A stretch of DNA of 64,000 nt from NCBI RefSeq assembly GCF_002865645.1, contig NW_020194575.1, positions 683,247 to 747,246 of the forward strand. Direction: 5' to 3'. The translations under genes and the position numbers were made by a program. The number at the start of each line of letters is the position of its first letter. Position 1 is the first letter of the stretch. Source of the stretch: Hyaloscypha bicolor E. Taxonomy: Eukaryota > Ascomycota > Leotiomycetes > Helotiales > Hyaloscyphaceae. Shown piece by piece: positions 44,431-56,034 of this stretch. A model generated the notes under the pieces. The model did not search any database and was not told the DNA's origin. It saw nothing but the letters and a program-made list of their open reading frames with translations.

Positions 44431-45202
44431 TAGTAAATGGTCTGACTCCGACGGGGATCAGAAGTCTGAAACTTGGTTGGGACTCTGCTGCCGAACCAGG
44501 CTCTCCAACGGAGCTTCCGTGAATAAACACGAGGCCATTTGCGAGATGATGATTGATAGTAAGAATTTATTCATAGCATAAAAGAGAGCCTCAAACAATT
44601 TCCTCGGGGCCAGGACCAAGGTGACAACAGTGATGAGCCGCAAAGAACCAGCCCTTTCGACCTAAGTACCCTGACGCTCCTTCCACACTCTGCTCCTATT
44701 GGGCATAGACCTATTAAAGGAAGTGGATTGAAACATCAGAGCACGCGCTCAGATGTAGGCGAGATTGAAATCTGATCAACCTTGGCTCAACACAGAAATC
44801 GGGCGTAAAGCAGGGGTGATACCCTTTGAGTCTTTGACGCACATATCAGATCCTGTTTTGGACACCGAGTATCCCCTCGTGCGGCAGCCATTGCCCGCGG
44901 TAGCGGCCGCATATGAATATCCCCAATTCAGTCGAATACAACATTCTCCTCCAATCAGGCCTCGTGCATTTATGCGGCCGCTAGAGTTAGCCGTGGGCTG
45001 CCGCAAGAGGCGGTATCTACAACTGTTTGTGGTTCTAAATTTGCAAGAGCATCCAAAACAGAGCTGCAGTGCGGCGCGTACGGCCCCTGAACCGGTTGAC
45101 TCGGTTGTGGGCGCACTTCGAATTCTCGGAAAAGGCCTTTTCGAACTCCTCACATATTCTCATCTCAAACAACTTCGCTATTGGGACATTCCAGATCTCA
45201 TC

Positions 45203-48053
45203 ATGAGTTTGGAGAGCGAGCATTCGAGAAGTTCCAATGCTCTTAGACCGGGACATACTCGTTCAACGTCCAGCGCGTCCACAAGTCTATCCTGTGACGA
45301 GCGTCCTCCTGCCGGCATGGTATCAAGACAAATGTCAACGGCAAGAAAGAATAACCCTCCGAGGAACTCGACAATTGTACAAACGTCTCCTCAACTCAAT
45401 GTTCTTCAAGAATTTTCGAGGCCGACATCTAGATCAACAACCGAAGAAAGGCCTCTCCACGGCGTATTTCGAATGGAGAGCCCAAAGTGGAGCAGCAGGG
45501 TTCCGCCAGAGCAGCTTGGCATGAAGATACTGAATCCCGACGAGCAAGATGTATGTGTAGAGTTAGTAGACCCTCCAACTGCTGCTCACAAACTGCTGAT
45601 TATCTTGAGTTTGGTCGCTGTACACGGGCTTGGCGCAATGCCTGATATTACCTGGACTCACAAAACGTCAGGTGTTAACTGGTTGAAAGATCTGCTTCCC
45701 AGCCAGATGCCAAAGACCAGAATCCTGCGATTTGGCTACGACTCACTCTGGTTGGGAAGGGACCCAATCCGAACAAGTATTGAAAGCATTGCCACCTTGC
45801 TTTTGAATTGCTTGAAACGACACAGGAAGGTAACTGTAACCTAATCCCCAAAGCTGTGTAGTTTCTGGACTGACTGGCCAGGAATGTCCACACCGCCCCA
45901 TCATCTTCCTTGGCCATTGCTTTGGAGGGCTCGTCATTGAAGCAGTAAGACTTTTCAAATCATTTGCTTACGCTGGAGACCTTTAATAATCATCATAACT
46001 AACAATCTTGCAGGCTCTTTGCCGAGCAAACTTAGCGAAACACAAATGGCCTTACATACTGGACGCAACGGTGGGTGTTGCCTTTTTGGGCACACCGCAC
46101 CGAGGATCAGATTCATTTGGTCCCAATGGGGGGATGTCGCATGCGAATATTCTTGCCCTGATCGCAGCCTCTTCGTATCTCAAAGCTGAATTCTCTGTAG
46201 TCAAATATCTGGACAATGAGCACAGAACGCTCTTAGACGTGTCCAGCAGCTTCCTTGCGATATTGTCCAGCCCGGAGATGAGAGATAGAATCGATATTTC
46301 GTGCTTTTATGAATCGCGTGCAGCATCCATCGAAAAAATCACTGGCGTGGACGTCACGGTAAGAACTTTTGTTGAATTCAAGTGTACCGTCCAAGACTAA
46401 TTACTTCTGTGCTCAAAGGAATTTATTGTGGGCCAAGGCTCTGCAAGTATTGATGGATACTATCCCATTGAATTGAGCTGTGATCACTTTACGATCAACA
46501 AGTATGACACACTTTCGGACGGCAACCTCCAACTCATCATCTCGGAACTGACCGAAATGCTCGACAAAGCGATGGAGAGATGCCCAATGCCCTCCCCAGC
46601 ACCGATATCTCTTTGGTCCCCTAACGACGCCCAGTCAATCAATTCACAACCAAGTCCAGATCAAATGGTTCGGCGTACCAATACAGCGCCTCCTATCCAA
46701 GGCCACCCATCCAAGGCGCAGCTTCCTTATCGCACCGAAGGGATTCCATATGCCCCGAGTTTGGTGTCGTACAACTCTCGAGCGTCGTCAAATAGTGGGA
46801 CTGGCGACCAGTCAGAAAGAGATCTTCGTCAACAAGCAATGTACCGGCCGTCGAATGCAAATCTGTCAAATGCCTATAGCCCACCACAGCAAGACATGCA
46901 TCCGCAAAAACAAGACATGTACTCACAACAAGAGACGCGTCCGCAACCAGATATATATTCACAGCAGTGGATGTATCCACCGAGGGAGATTGTCGCTGAA
47001 GACTCAATATCGTCCCATGGCCACTCGTCGGTATCAGGCTATGATGGATATAATGCACGCAATGAAGCTTATAGAAGCCCGACAACTACCGTTCACATTC
47101 AGGGCGTATGTACTTGTCCTGAATGCACAAGCACTCGTGAGAAGGATGAGCGACGGATGACTATCATGTCACAGTTGAAGCTGAAGTACGGGAGTGATCC
47201 TGTACCACAAGAGCGCCAGTGGAAGCAGGACCTCATTGTGAACTCTCCACTGTACGCAGCTGTGTTCTTCTCCGATCCTGGTCTTGTACACGAACTTCTT
47301 CATTGCGGCGAAGACCTCAATTTTCAGGATGAACGCGTGCCTTCTGGCACCGTACTACAGCTTGCTGCCTTTAAGGGGGACGAGGCTATGGTCAAGCTCC
47401 TTGTCGCTCATGGTGCTCTCATCGATCAGGAAGGAGGCGAGTACGGAAGTGCTTTGCAAGCAGCTGCTTCAGAAGGACATGTCAACACTGTCAGAATGTT
47501 GCTTGAACTCAACGATGAAAGCGATATGGAGCCATTGGACTTGAATAGGCAGACTGGTTCAACAAAGACAGCTCTCCAGGCAGCCGCCGCAGCCGGCCAT
47601 ACTGAGATCGTCCGAATACTATTGGAGCAGGACCTCGACGTTGACCAAAGTGATGCGCAGCATGAAAGTGCTCTTCATCAAGCTGCTGCAAATAATCATC
47701 TTGAGGCCATAGAGCTTCTCCTTGGTAAGGGTGCTGAAATTCTATTGCCGGGACCCAATGGAAGCGCGCTGGATAACGCCATCTACCAAGGTCACGAAGA
47801 AGCAGCCATGATGCTGTTGGCTGGTGGAGCAAAAATAGATGTTGATAATGACAAAAGTGCCGTTGCCATGAAACACGCTCTCAAATACAACCATGGAGGC
47901 GTTGTTAACCTTATCCTTTCTCATGACGCACATAAAGACGCCAAGATTAAGAAGTTAGCGGAACACCCTGTCGTTCAAGTCCCATCACCAAGAAATGTGC
48001 CAACAGGATTGAGCTCTCGTCAGTCATACCCCAGCAACTTTGATGCAAGCTGA
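45203..48053 (+). CDS. Alpha/beta-hydrolase (lipase-like) protein with ankyrin repeats
   Basis: Exons 45203-45829, 45882-45944, 46014-46358 and 46419-48053 encode 889 aa, all in frame. ATG 45203 (CATCATGAG) is chosen; the frame is open further upstream but only from TTG. Residues 1-130 are Ser/Thr-rich and disordered. The hydrolase spans about 138-300: VAVHGLGAMPDITW, ILRFGYDS, PHRPIIFLGHCFGGLVIEA (nucleophile-elbow position is Cys222, not Ser) and VAFLGTPHRGSDSF. A disordered Gln/Ser/Pro linker follows. About five ankyrin repeats occupy roughly 620-850 (GTVLQLAAFKGDEAMVKLLV, SALQAAASEGHVNTVRMLLE, TALQAAAAAGHTEIVRILLE, SALHQAAANNHLEAIELLLG). This is the N- and C-terminal design of fungal NLR-like proteins but with no NACHT domain between. 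It may act in non-self recognition or signalling. The frame stops just where another domain begins (next entry). Confidence 0.85.
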
Positions 48054-48777
48054 CGTCTCTGAAGTCTATCAAGTTCCTCAGGCCGGAAAGTCGTTCTTTC
48101 AAGTAGGATCAGTATGCTTCTGAACCAACCCTCTCTTGAAAACGAAAATGGCTAACTTCTGCTGATCTAGGTGATTGAGATTGTATGGTCCCCCAAAGAT
48201 GCACTTGCAGCGAAAGGCAGCGAGTCAGATGACGATCTCTCCGATGCAGAATGGAACGGAAAGCGGTACCCAGCACGTCGATATATCATTGCCAAGCAGC
48301 GACAAGAGTGGTGCTACGCGTTGTACGTTCTGCATGAAGGACATTTTTTGCCATGCTAATGCCATATCACAGTCTGATTAGCAGCTTCCATGGCAAGACG
48401 CATAACCAGCTGAGAGCCATGGGATTTCACGATGAGAATCTAGACAAGATTTTCATGAAAGGAACTCGGCATGCGAAATTTCAACTCGAGTTATTGAATG
48501 ATGATTTGCGTGTCGAGCCTGAGGAAGGTCGCCCGGGTGCTAAGCTCCACGAGAAGAGTCGTGTCGATTACAGAGACACATATATGGTATGATATGACCA
48601 GCAAGCTTCTGCTAATGGCTGACGAATTTGGGGCAGATCAAGTACAGTACAAGTTGCCGAAAGATTGGACACTTGACAGAAGGTTCTCTGTCAAGATTCG
48701 CGAAACATGGAAAGCATCTCGTCGGCTCAGAGTATTATAATTGCCATCACAGCCACCACCACTTTGATCATCATTGA
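48043..48777 (+). CDS. C-terminal domain (DUF6590-like) in a shifted frame, part of or next to the ankyrin gene
   Basis: Exons 48043-48102, 48171-48322, 48373-48586 and 48637-48777 encode 188 aa: EVYQVPQAGKSFFQVIEIVW, RRYIIAKQRQEWCY, LISSFHGKTHNQLRAMG, VDYRDTYMIKYSTSCRKIGH, ending in a His-rich tail. It resembles the domain placed at the end of many fungal ankyrin and effector-like proteins (DUF6590, name from memory). Its frame differs from that of the ankyrin exon, whose TGA (48051-48053) overlaps the ATG at 48043. Three explanations exist: a separate overlapping gene, a frameshift in one ancestral gene, or an unrecognised intron (acceptor ..TTCCTCAG at 48081 would be in phase with a weak donor at 47998). 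The last two would make it the tail of the 45203 gene. Confidence 0.65.
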
Positions 48778-49352
48778 TTCGAGATAAAAGGGCATTGGGT
48801 TGAGCCGGAACTTAAGGAGTCAAATGACAAGTTAGAAGGAGATGTCCACGTAACAAAAGTTTTCAACATTGTATTCTAGTCTCGTTCGTAATGTATGGGT
48901 CTGCTTTGAAGACGAGTGCGCGAGAACTCAATTCATCTATTCTGCGACTGATATGTTCGTGCAATGAGGAAAAAGAACTTTTAACACAGTTCAGGATTAC
49001 AACATTGATTCGTCGCCACCCACACACTCCCTGATTCTTCAGGGCCGCCGGCATTGAACTTAATAACAAAGAACGGATATAACGAGCCCTAAGTGTTGGC
49101 TACCATCTTATTCCCATAGACCGAAGTTGTGGTTGTGGCCGGGGAAATGCTCCAAGGCAGATATATCAATAAAGCATATGAGGCACAGGAGGGCTAACTT
49201 TAAGCTTTGATCCGACATTTGGGACAACTTGTTTGGCTATTGGATTTTGTCGATGCGCTTGAGACTGTTCGATTGTCCAGGATCAGGGAAGATATTAGTC
49301 TTGAAATAATTTCCACAATGGGTTCTGCGGTACCTATTTCAAGGTTGTAAGA
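48778..49352. other. Intergenic, no gene
   Basis: No frame with protein character and no repeats recognised on either strand. Confidence 0.4.
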
Positions 49353-50166
49353 TTACAAACGAGTACTTGGCCTGAGTTGATCTGACGATAGACCTGGGGA
49401 GTCACGTTCCTTGTATACGTGATCAATAAGTCCGGCAATGACTTTTGGCAATTCCTCGTAGAAATCTCGCGTGTAGATATTATTCTCAGCCAAGTTATTG
49501 TCCTGGTAATAGCGGTCCTTGACAAGGCTCTTTCGACTTGAACCAGTAGAAGCACCATGCAACTGATGGACCGCACCAAGACACCTATGAGCCGTCCTCT
49601 GTATCTGCTTAGCACGAACGTGACCTGGTAGAAGCAGATTTTGGTGGCGGAGCGAATCTATTAGCATCTCGTCTGTATTCCATATTCAGCGCCGATTTTT
49701 GTAAGTCTCCTAGGGATAGTGTCGCCGTCTGAGGGACCAAGAAGACACCAGGGGATGTCAGAATTGCCGGAACACCATAAAAGTAAAAGCCCCAATTTTC
49801 GAGCCAACTACAACCACAAGCCACATAAAAAGTAGATAAATTTGTAGAGCTAAACGCGGGAATTCTTTTGGTCACATAGATTTCCTAAAATGCGCTGGGT
49901 TGTGAAGTTACAGGTGGCCTTAAATATTTGGTGTTCCGGCTATTCCGACACACCCTGGTGAGAGTATCCGACCGGTAGTGTCTTTCTCGGGAGGAGTCTG
50001 ATCCCAAAGCAGACTCTACCCACTGTGTAACAAAACTATCGACAGACTCAGGACGGTATCTTTTCGAAGCAGGACTCGAAGGGAGCAGGTCGACAAGGTC
50101 TTCGAGGAATGCTGCGTTTGGACTTTTGATAGGGAGAGGCTTTGACTGTTGTTGTACAGTCTGCAC
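49353..50166 (-). pseudogene. Fungal PD-(D/E)XK-like (DUF7924-type) pseudogene
   Basis: Read leftwards: SKRYRPESVDSFVTQWVESA (about 50070), MEYRRDANRFAPPPKSAS (about 49680), SLVKDRYYQDNNLAENNIYT, LPKVIAGLIDHVYKERDSPG and LSSDQLR (about 49390). These are the N-terminal signature blocks of a large fungal family with a nuclease-like C-terminal domain (DUF7924, name from memory). The blocks lie in different frames, the first frame starts with GTG, and the sequence diverges right after DQLR, so the catalytic half is missing. Dead, truncated copy. Confidence 0.55.
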
Positions 50167-51351
50167 GCAGATTTACGGGCGCAGGCTCGTTAGGGCGTAC
50201 TCAGGATACTCAGGCTCTGCTCAGACTCTGCTCTAGCATGCTCACCCTCAGCTCAGGTTAAAGCAGCAGATGCTCACGTCTAGAGACCAAAACGGAACCA
50301 GCGAAAGGGAAAATTAATTATGAATCCAGGGGCATCTCGCTTAGCTTGGAAATAACAACATCCCCGATGAGGCCAAATTGACACCGCGTTATAAGTCTCA
50401 TGTTTTTCTATGCGAGATAGAATTGTATAAGATCTCGATCGCATGGCTTGTCACCATTTGATGCACTTGCATGCTACCGTTCAAAATTAGAGATCTCTCT
50501 TGTAACTATTTCTTGGAGTGTTGGCGGTCGGGACAAGCACAGTACAAGGACATCGGTCATGTGAGTATGCCAGCCCCCTCGTTTCCAGGCCACGAATTTA
50601 TGACCAAGAAATCACAATGCAGATAGTAAAGCTGATTATGGGACTGAAAAAGTGATTGCACTTTTCATAAGAAGATGGCAATCACAGTCTTGGGACAAGC
50701 GACCAGTTTGCCAAGCCATCTCTCTCTTTGCTTGTGGTTTCTGTCATCCGAGCTATAGTTTCAGCTAATGGCAGAAATTACTTAAGCTGATGTTTCCCCC
50801 TCTATAAAATGAGGTTTGGAATTTTTTACTGCACCAGTAGGCACATAAGCCCAGGATTCAAGGGGACATGCTTGGTTTTATAAGGATCTGTCTTTCACCA
50901 CGTCCCTTATTATTAGCAATAAGCAAGTGCTTGTTTCTTATCGTTCAAAACTTCACATTTATTAACGATGAAAGCCTCACATGACGTAATATTCTTCGAA
51001 AATTGGAATAGTGAGCCGACACCGTGCCCCCCTCACCGCAAATAAATTTTGTTGGCTTGTGAATTCGCGACCCATGTATTGAAATTTCTCTATATCGCCA
51101 TAATCACACGAAATAACCTCTCTCTTGCTCTTGCAACTCAAAGCTAACATCCACTTGCACGTTTCATCCCGCAGAATACAACAGTGCCGGCTCTCTGGAG
51201 ACTCAATTCCTACTCTTGCGCTTGCAAACACGAAACCAAGCAGGTACTGTACAACTATCACTCGGCTCGACAACAAAGCCATAACGCCCACCCTTTGTCT
51301 TCCTCTTGATCTCACAGATCCAGCGCCGTTGCTAAGTCCAATCGAACCATC
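50167..51351. other. Intergenic, promoter of the coiled-coil gene
   Basis: No coding signal or repeat pair was seen. A minus-strand frame at 50977-51591 is a shadow of the following gene plus its leader. CTCAG-rich short repeats occur at 50205-50260. Confidence 0.4.
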
Positions 51352-52779
51352 ATGGCGTTTGTTAGGCTCAATCAATCTCCATACGAGGCCACGAATGATC
51401 AAGCAGCACTGTCTCCTCAAACCCCGACTCCACTCGAGTTCAGCCTCCGTAACGAAAGAGATCAAGTTCGCGAAGCCACAAAAACTGCCCTCAAAGACTC
51501 GACTTTCTGGAAAGACATGGCCGAAATGCAGGAAGCGGAAGTGCAGCGACTCTCGCCTGGGGCGCCCGGATTTCTCGACCAGATCCCGCAAAGATGGGAC
51601 AAGACGATACCTTCCGACGAATCCGATTTTTGGGACATGATACTTGATGTCGTTTACGAAAAGTACGGCAGGCGTCTAGAGCTGGTGGCCGAGAAGCTTA
51701 CACAGATGGAGAAGGACGAGAAGGATAAGGATAACGAGATTGTGCGCTTGACGAAGCTAGAGAGCGTCCTCAAAGAGAAGGACAACGAGATTTCAAGCCT
51801 CACGACAATGCATATGGATAGATTGGTCAAGGCTCATCCTGAGCTGCATAGGATGAAACGGGATGGCGTTAAGACGGTCACGGAAGCCATCTTGGTAAAC
51901 ACCTGGATTACATGCAAGTTGCAGGGAGATAGGATCAGAGAAGTGGTGAAAGCCCACAAGGACCTGGAGAAAGTGCTCAACAAGAGAGACGTGAAGGTGG
52001 GAGAGCTGAACAAGAAGATTACATCCTTGAATAAGCGGCTCGAGGAGATGGAGAGTGGCGTGAGATGTCGAGAGCGGGATGTCAAGCTTCGCGAAGACGC
52101 AGTGAAGACGAGAGAGCAGGAGCTCAAATCACAACCACGCAAGGCCAAGGAGTTGACGAAGGATTCTGGAAAGGAGTTGAAGGCCGCAAGAGCACAGATT
52201 AGGGAAGCAGAAGGCAAGATTGTGGATTTGGAGAAGAAGCTGAAGTCTGCGGCCGACGACCACAATATCCTCAAACTCGACTACGATGCATCCCTCTCCG
52301 AACTAGAAGCTCTCAAGGCAAACGACGCAAACGCCGACCCGAAACACAGCGAAAAGACCCGAGAACAATTTCGAAAGCTGAAGGAGGGCCGCGATAAGTT
52401 CAAGGGTCTCTACGAAGCCAACCGAAGCAGCGAAAAAATCATGCAAGACAGAATTACCAAGGCTGTCCGAACTGCAGAGGCAAAGCAGAACGCTACGTTC
52501 GAGGCATGGAAGGCCCGGACGCAGCAGGTTTCTCAAGAGACGGTCCAGAAATTGGAGATCATTGAAGCAAAAGCTGAGGCTGCAGAACAGCTGGCCAGCG
52601 AGACGAGAGTTGCGGCGGAGGCTAGGATTTCCGAGGTATTGAAGGATACGGACGAGAGAATCAAGGACTTGTCTCGGGCCAAATTGGGACTCGCGGCAGA
52701 GAATTCGGACAAGGATACGGAGATCGAGCAACTAAAGCAACAACTTGCTGCCTTATCTCTTTCCAAGGCAGAGAAATAG
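51352..52779 (+). CDS. Coiled-coil protein of unknown function
   Basis: A single exon from ATG 51352 (ACCATCATGGCG) encodes 475 aa. Residues 1-95 hold a Pro-rich start and a small conserved-looking part (FLDQIPQRWDKTIPSDES, DFWDMILDVVYEKYGRRLEL). From about 100 to 470 the chain is nearly continuous heptad-rich helix, dense in Glu, Lys, Arg and Asp (KDNEIVRLTKLESVLKEKDN, ERDVKLREDAVKTREQELKS, DTEIEQLKQQLAALSLSKAE). A non-coiled break occurs near residues 150-185 (HPELHRMKRDGVKTVTEAIL). No membrane segment. Likely a structural or scaffold protein; no specific family can be named. Confidence 0.85.
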   Translation: MAFVRLNQSPYEATNDQAALSPQTPTPLEFSLRNERDQVREATKTALKDSTFWKDMAEMQEAEVQRLSPGAPGFLDQIPQRWDKTIPSDESDFWDMILDVVYEKYGRRLELVAEKLTQMEKDEKDKDNEIVRLTKLESVLKEKDNEISSLTTMHMDRLVKAHPELHRMKRDGVKTVTEAILVNTWITCKLQGDRIREVVKAHKDLEKVLNKRDVKVGELNKKITSLNKRLEEMESGVRCRERDVKLREDAVKTREQELKSQPRKAKELTKDSGKELKAARAQIREAEGKIVDLEKKLKSAADDHNILKLDYDASLSELEALKANDANADPKHSEKTREQFRKLKEGRDKFKGLYEANRSSEKIMQDRITKAVRTAEAKQNATFEAWKARTQQVSQETVQKLEIIEAKAEAAEQLASETRVAAEARISEVLKDTDERIKDLSRAKLGLAAENSDKDTEIEQLKQQLAALSLSKAEK

Positions 52780-53361
52780 GAACTAGAGTTTGAGTCTGGC
52801 CCGCGGGGATAGGGAAACATGGAAAAGTCTGTTGCTCGTCTGGATGCTAGGTGATGAGTAATAGGGGAGAAGAATGGAGGTTGCATTTAGCATGGCTGCT
52901 GACACACCCGGGGTGCAGGGATAAGGTCGGCTAGAAGTACGGTGTCGTGGGACTGGAAAATCGGAGAAGTGTGTCTCAACGTCCTTCAATCCACACATCA
53001 CCACAAACCCGGAAATGCACCACAGCATTTCTTGCATGGAGAAGTATCCAAGCATTCCCATTTTGTTCACATGTGCATCTATTTTGACTTGCCGGCCCGG
53101 CAGTACTCGGCATGCCCGCCCTGCGCGTGACGGCCAGGCGGGAAAAGTTCCCTCTGAGATGGATCATCTGCACTGCCGCCGCCATCAGTGACCATGCATG
53201 CAACATGACGTGAGAACGTGACAGGCCAACAGACAGCTGAAGGCGCTCAAGGCTGTCACTGCCACATTATATGTGATTGCCATGCCATCCAAGCCTCGTT
53301 CCTCTTCCCCCTCTCTCTTCTCTCTCTCCTAACAACTCACAAGACAGCACAGCACATCAAC
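52780..53361. other. Intergenic, no gene
   Basis: 3' end of the coiled-coil gene and promoter of the next one, with a C/T-rich tract at 53300-53335 just before the ATG. Frames on the minus strand are not supported. Confidence 0.4.
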
Positions 53362-54126
53362 ATGTCAGCGAAAGAATACTACGACAGCTTCAAGACCAAC
53401 CCTCTTGCTCCTAACCCGCAGTATCCGGATACCCCGCCGGTGCTCTGGGCAGGCCCAGGCTATCCCGACGGGAAAAGAGACAGACATGCCTACCCTTTTC
53501 AACTCTACTACCCTCCCTCGCCTCCTCTTCAACCGCAACGACATCATTCAAGAGATCACTCTCGAGAAGCACGACCACCAATGCCTCAAAGACCCTACTA
53601 CGCACCTCAACACCAGTCCTCACAAAGCATCCCTCAAGATCAATATCTGCAGCCTCCCCTCCGCCCTGAACGCTCCATCTCTGAGCCTCGCTTTCCCACA
53701 GAACATAAACACCATCACCACCATCGTCACCATTCACGGCATCGCTCAGATTCGCGATCAGATTCCCGCTCCCTGTCACGGGAACGATCTCGGGACCTAT
53801 CACGAACGCGATCGAGAGACGACTCACGATCGAGGGACCACTCGAGGTCGAGGAATATACAGCGAGACCACTCACGCGACCGGGCGAGGCCACACAAGAA
53901 GGAGAAGGGATCAACTACGAATACATTTATCGGTGCTTTTGGCGGTAGCGCGATAGGGGATTTGATATTCCCCGGGCTGGGGACAATTGGCGGAGCGTTA
54001 CTTGGGGGATGGGGTGGTCATGAGGTTGGGAGGAGTACGAGTGGTGGGTCGAGGGGACCGCATAAGAGGGATAAATATGATGAAGAATGGGAGGAGGGCT
54101 GCAGGCGGAGGGGTGAGATTCCATAA
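53362..54126 (+). CDS. Arg/Ser- and His-rich protein with a glycine-zipper segment
   Basis: From ATG 53362 (ATCAACATGTCAGCG) a single exon encodes 254 aa; longer upstream reading uses GTG only. The N-terminus MSAKEYYDSFKTNPLAPNPQ is followed by a Pro/Tyr/Gln-rich region, a histidine run (HKHHHHHRHHSRHRSD, about residue 115) and an RS-rich tract (SLSRERSRDLSRTRSRDD). Next is GAFGGSAIGDLIFPGLGTIG, then GALLGGWGGHEVGR (about 195-228), a glycine-zipper pattern typical of membrane-inserting or self-associating helices. The C-terminus is charged. The His run could bind metal and the RS tract could be phosphorylated. Similar short proteins are common in ascomycetes; function unknown. Strong overlapping frames on the other strand come from the biased composition. 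Confidence 0.75.
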   Translation: MSAKEYYDSFKTNPLAPNPQYPDTPPVLWAGPGYPDGKRDRHAYPFQLYYPPSPPLQPQRHHSRDHSREARPPMPQRPYYAPQHQSSQSIPQDQYLQPPLRPERSISEPRFPTEHKHHHHHRHHSRHRSDSRSDSRSLSRERSRDLSRTRSRDDSRSRDHSRSRNIQRDHSRDRARPHKKEKGSTTNTFIGAFGGSAIGDLIFPGLGTIGGALLGGWGGHEVGRSTSGGSRGPHKRDKYDEEWEEGCRRRGEIP

Positions 54127-54989
54127 AAGGCAAGCAGGCAAGGACCGTACTGCTCATCCGGGCAAGGTTTTCTTGATCCCGCGGGCCTGATCTCTAGATC
54201 CTGTCGCCAGGTTGAGGAATAGTATCAAGGGGCAAGATATCCTTCGCAACCAGGTTGTGTCTGATTTAAAATCAAGTGAGAGTGGGCTTTTATTCGATCG
54301 CGGGCGATGAATGATTGAACATCTGGAAGACAGGCGGAGGAGGTAGTTGGGGCACGTCTTTCCCCCATTTCACTCCTTTTCTTGGGCCGAGCGAAGCAAG
54401 GATTCGATACCCTGGTAAAGGTTGATTCGGGAGCCGTCCTTGTGTGGAAACGAAATTCTTTTTTAGGTAGGGCGGCCGGTGTACACAGAAAGGGCTTGAT
54501 GTCTATTCAGTGCAATGTCAGCGATCAAGTGATGCTTCATCACTCAAATACAATTTAATCTTTGTAAACTCAGACTTTAGGAAGAATGGCCATACTTCTA
54601 AGCTCTCATGCACTTGAATCCTCACGCAACAAGAATCTTCAAACCCCCAAGACCTCCTTCTCTCCTACCCTGCGGCCCATCTTAAGTAGCAGCATTTCCA
54701 ATGAATTCAGACCCCTGAGCGCCTCATTGGTAAACAGCTTAAGTGATAAATTAGCCCCTTTACGCAGGTTGCTCCATAAGGCATTGCCGAGTTTTTCGAG
54801 ACCCGAATCGAAGCTCTAACCTTACTTTAGCTTCATTGGGGACAGTCATGACGACAGCCCGTTCACGGCGCAAAACATATACCAACAATACCCTATCTCA
54901 TATCTCAACCCTCCTCATCAACTCTCCAAACTCCTCAAAACCCCATAATAAATTCTACATAAGCTAATTTCCTTACCCAGACCGAGAAA
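54127..54989. other. Intergenic, one weak 77-codon frame
   Basis: A Ser/Leu-rich frame at 54586-54819 on the plus strand starts with ATG but has no family resemblance, so I do not call it a gene. The last 150 bp should contain the MAPEG gene promoter. Confidence 0.35.
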
Positions 54990-55674
54990 ATGAGCTCCAA
55001 ATCCCTCTTCGACAGCGTGTAAATCCTCACCCATCCCCAATATCTTGATTCAGCTCAGCATTCGCTCACCAACATCCTCTCACAGCGTGAACCCACAAGG
55101 CCTCCTCGCGGCCGCCGTCGGTCCAGTCTTCCTAGCCGCCATCCCGGTAACGAACTACATCACAGCGCCCAACGGCACTATGCAAAAAGCCATCGAGACC
55201 CTCCTCTCTATCATCCCTAGTAGCGATTCCATTCCTAAAGACAGAGTCATTCCCGCTTTGTCTGCATTCTATATTTTCTGGACGTTTGCTGCAACGGGTG
55301 CTGCGTCTGCTGGCGGCTTAGGAGCATCGAGAAAGGAGGGGTTAGACAATAATCGTGAGAGCGCCCCGAAAACGAACCTCGGATAATGCTTCAAATCCAG
55401 GATTTGTGGCGATGATTTGTCGTCACGAAGGCTGATGTCGAAGAACTGCAGATCCTAGAAAGGACATCAACAACCTCACCGGCTTGCCGCTCCGCCTCCG
55501 AAGCGCACACTACAATCTCATGGAGATGTTCCCGTACGTTATCTGTCCTGATAACTCCAACATTCATTCCTCGGCCGCGAAACGGACCTTTCTAATCCGA
55601 ACATTGAATACGCGGGGATTTGCCCTCGCAGCCGCGCTGGCGCAGGTTTCGGCTCCCACCGACCAGAACCTAAT

Positions 55675-56024
55675 TATTGAAAAGTAATCGATTTATTAAT
55701 GGAAAAATCGATTTATTAAAGGTTGACAGACTGCAGAATGACTAGATACAGAAGAGTGAGTTCTGGAAACAGAGGAAAAATGTCCAAAGTAAGGGATTTA
55801 TTCCCATTACCCTTCGGCGATACCGGTAATGCCGAACCCGCTTTCTCCGATACATTATTAATTAGCTAATAAACCAAAGGTAATCAAAATGACGATATAC
55901 TAGTAAGCTTGGTAAGCTTGGCGAGTAACGCATGACAAATGAGAGTGGAGAACCCTAAATTAGTGGTTGAACCTGGTACTGGAAGGACTGGTAAGCTAGC
56001 TATAATAGTATACCAATTTCAATA
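55675..56024 (-). repeat. 3' LTR of the Copia element
   Basis: 350 bp, aligned without gaps to the 5' LTR at 60446-60795 and differing at 12 positions, all transitions by my reading. It bears internal short repeats (AATCGATTTATTA twice, AAGCTTGGTAAGCTTGG). Confidence 0.93.
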
Positions 56025-56034
56025 CGCCTCCTCC

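Noticed and set aside
50977..51591. 204-codon minus-strand frame
   Set aside because: Overlaps the leader and start of the coiled-coil gene antisense and shows no family features.
53405..53956. Alternative frames over the glycine-zipper gene (both strands)
   Set aside because: Created by the repetitive RS/His codons; only the frame from 53362 has a good start context and coherent segments.
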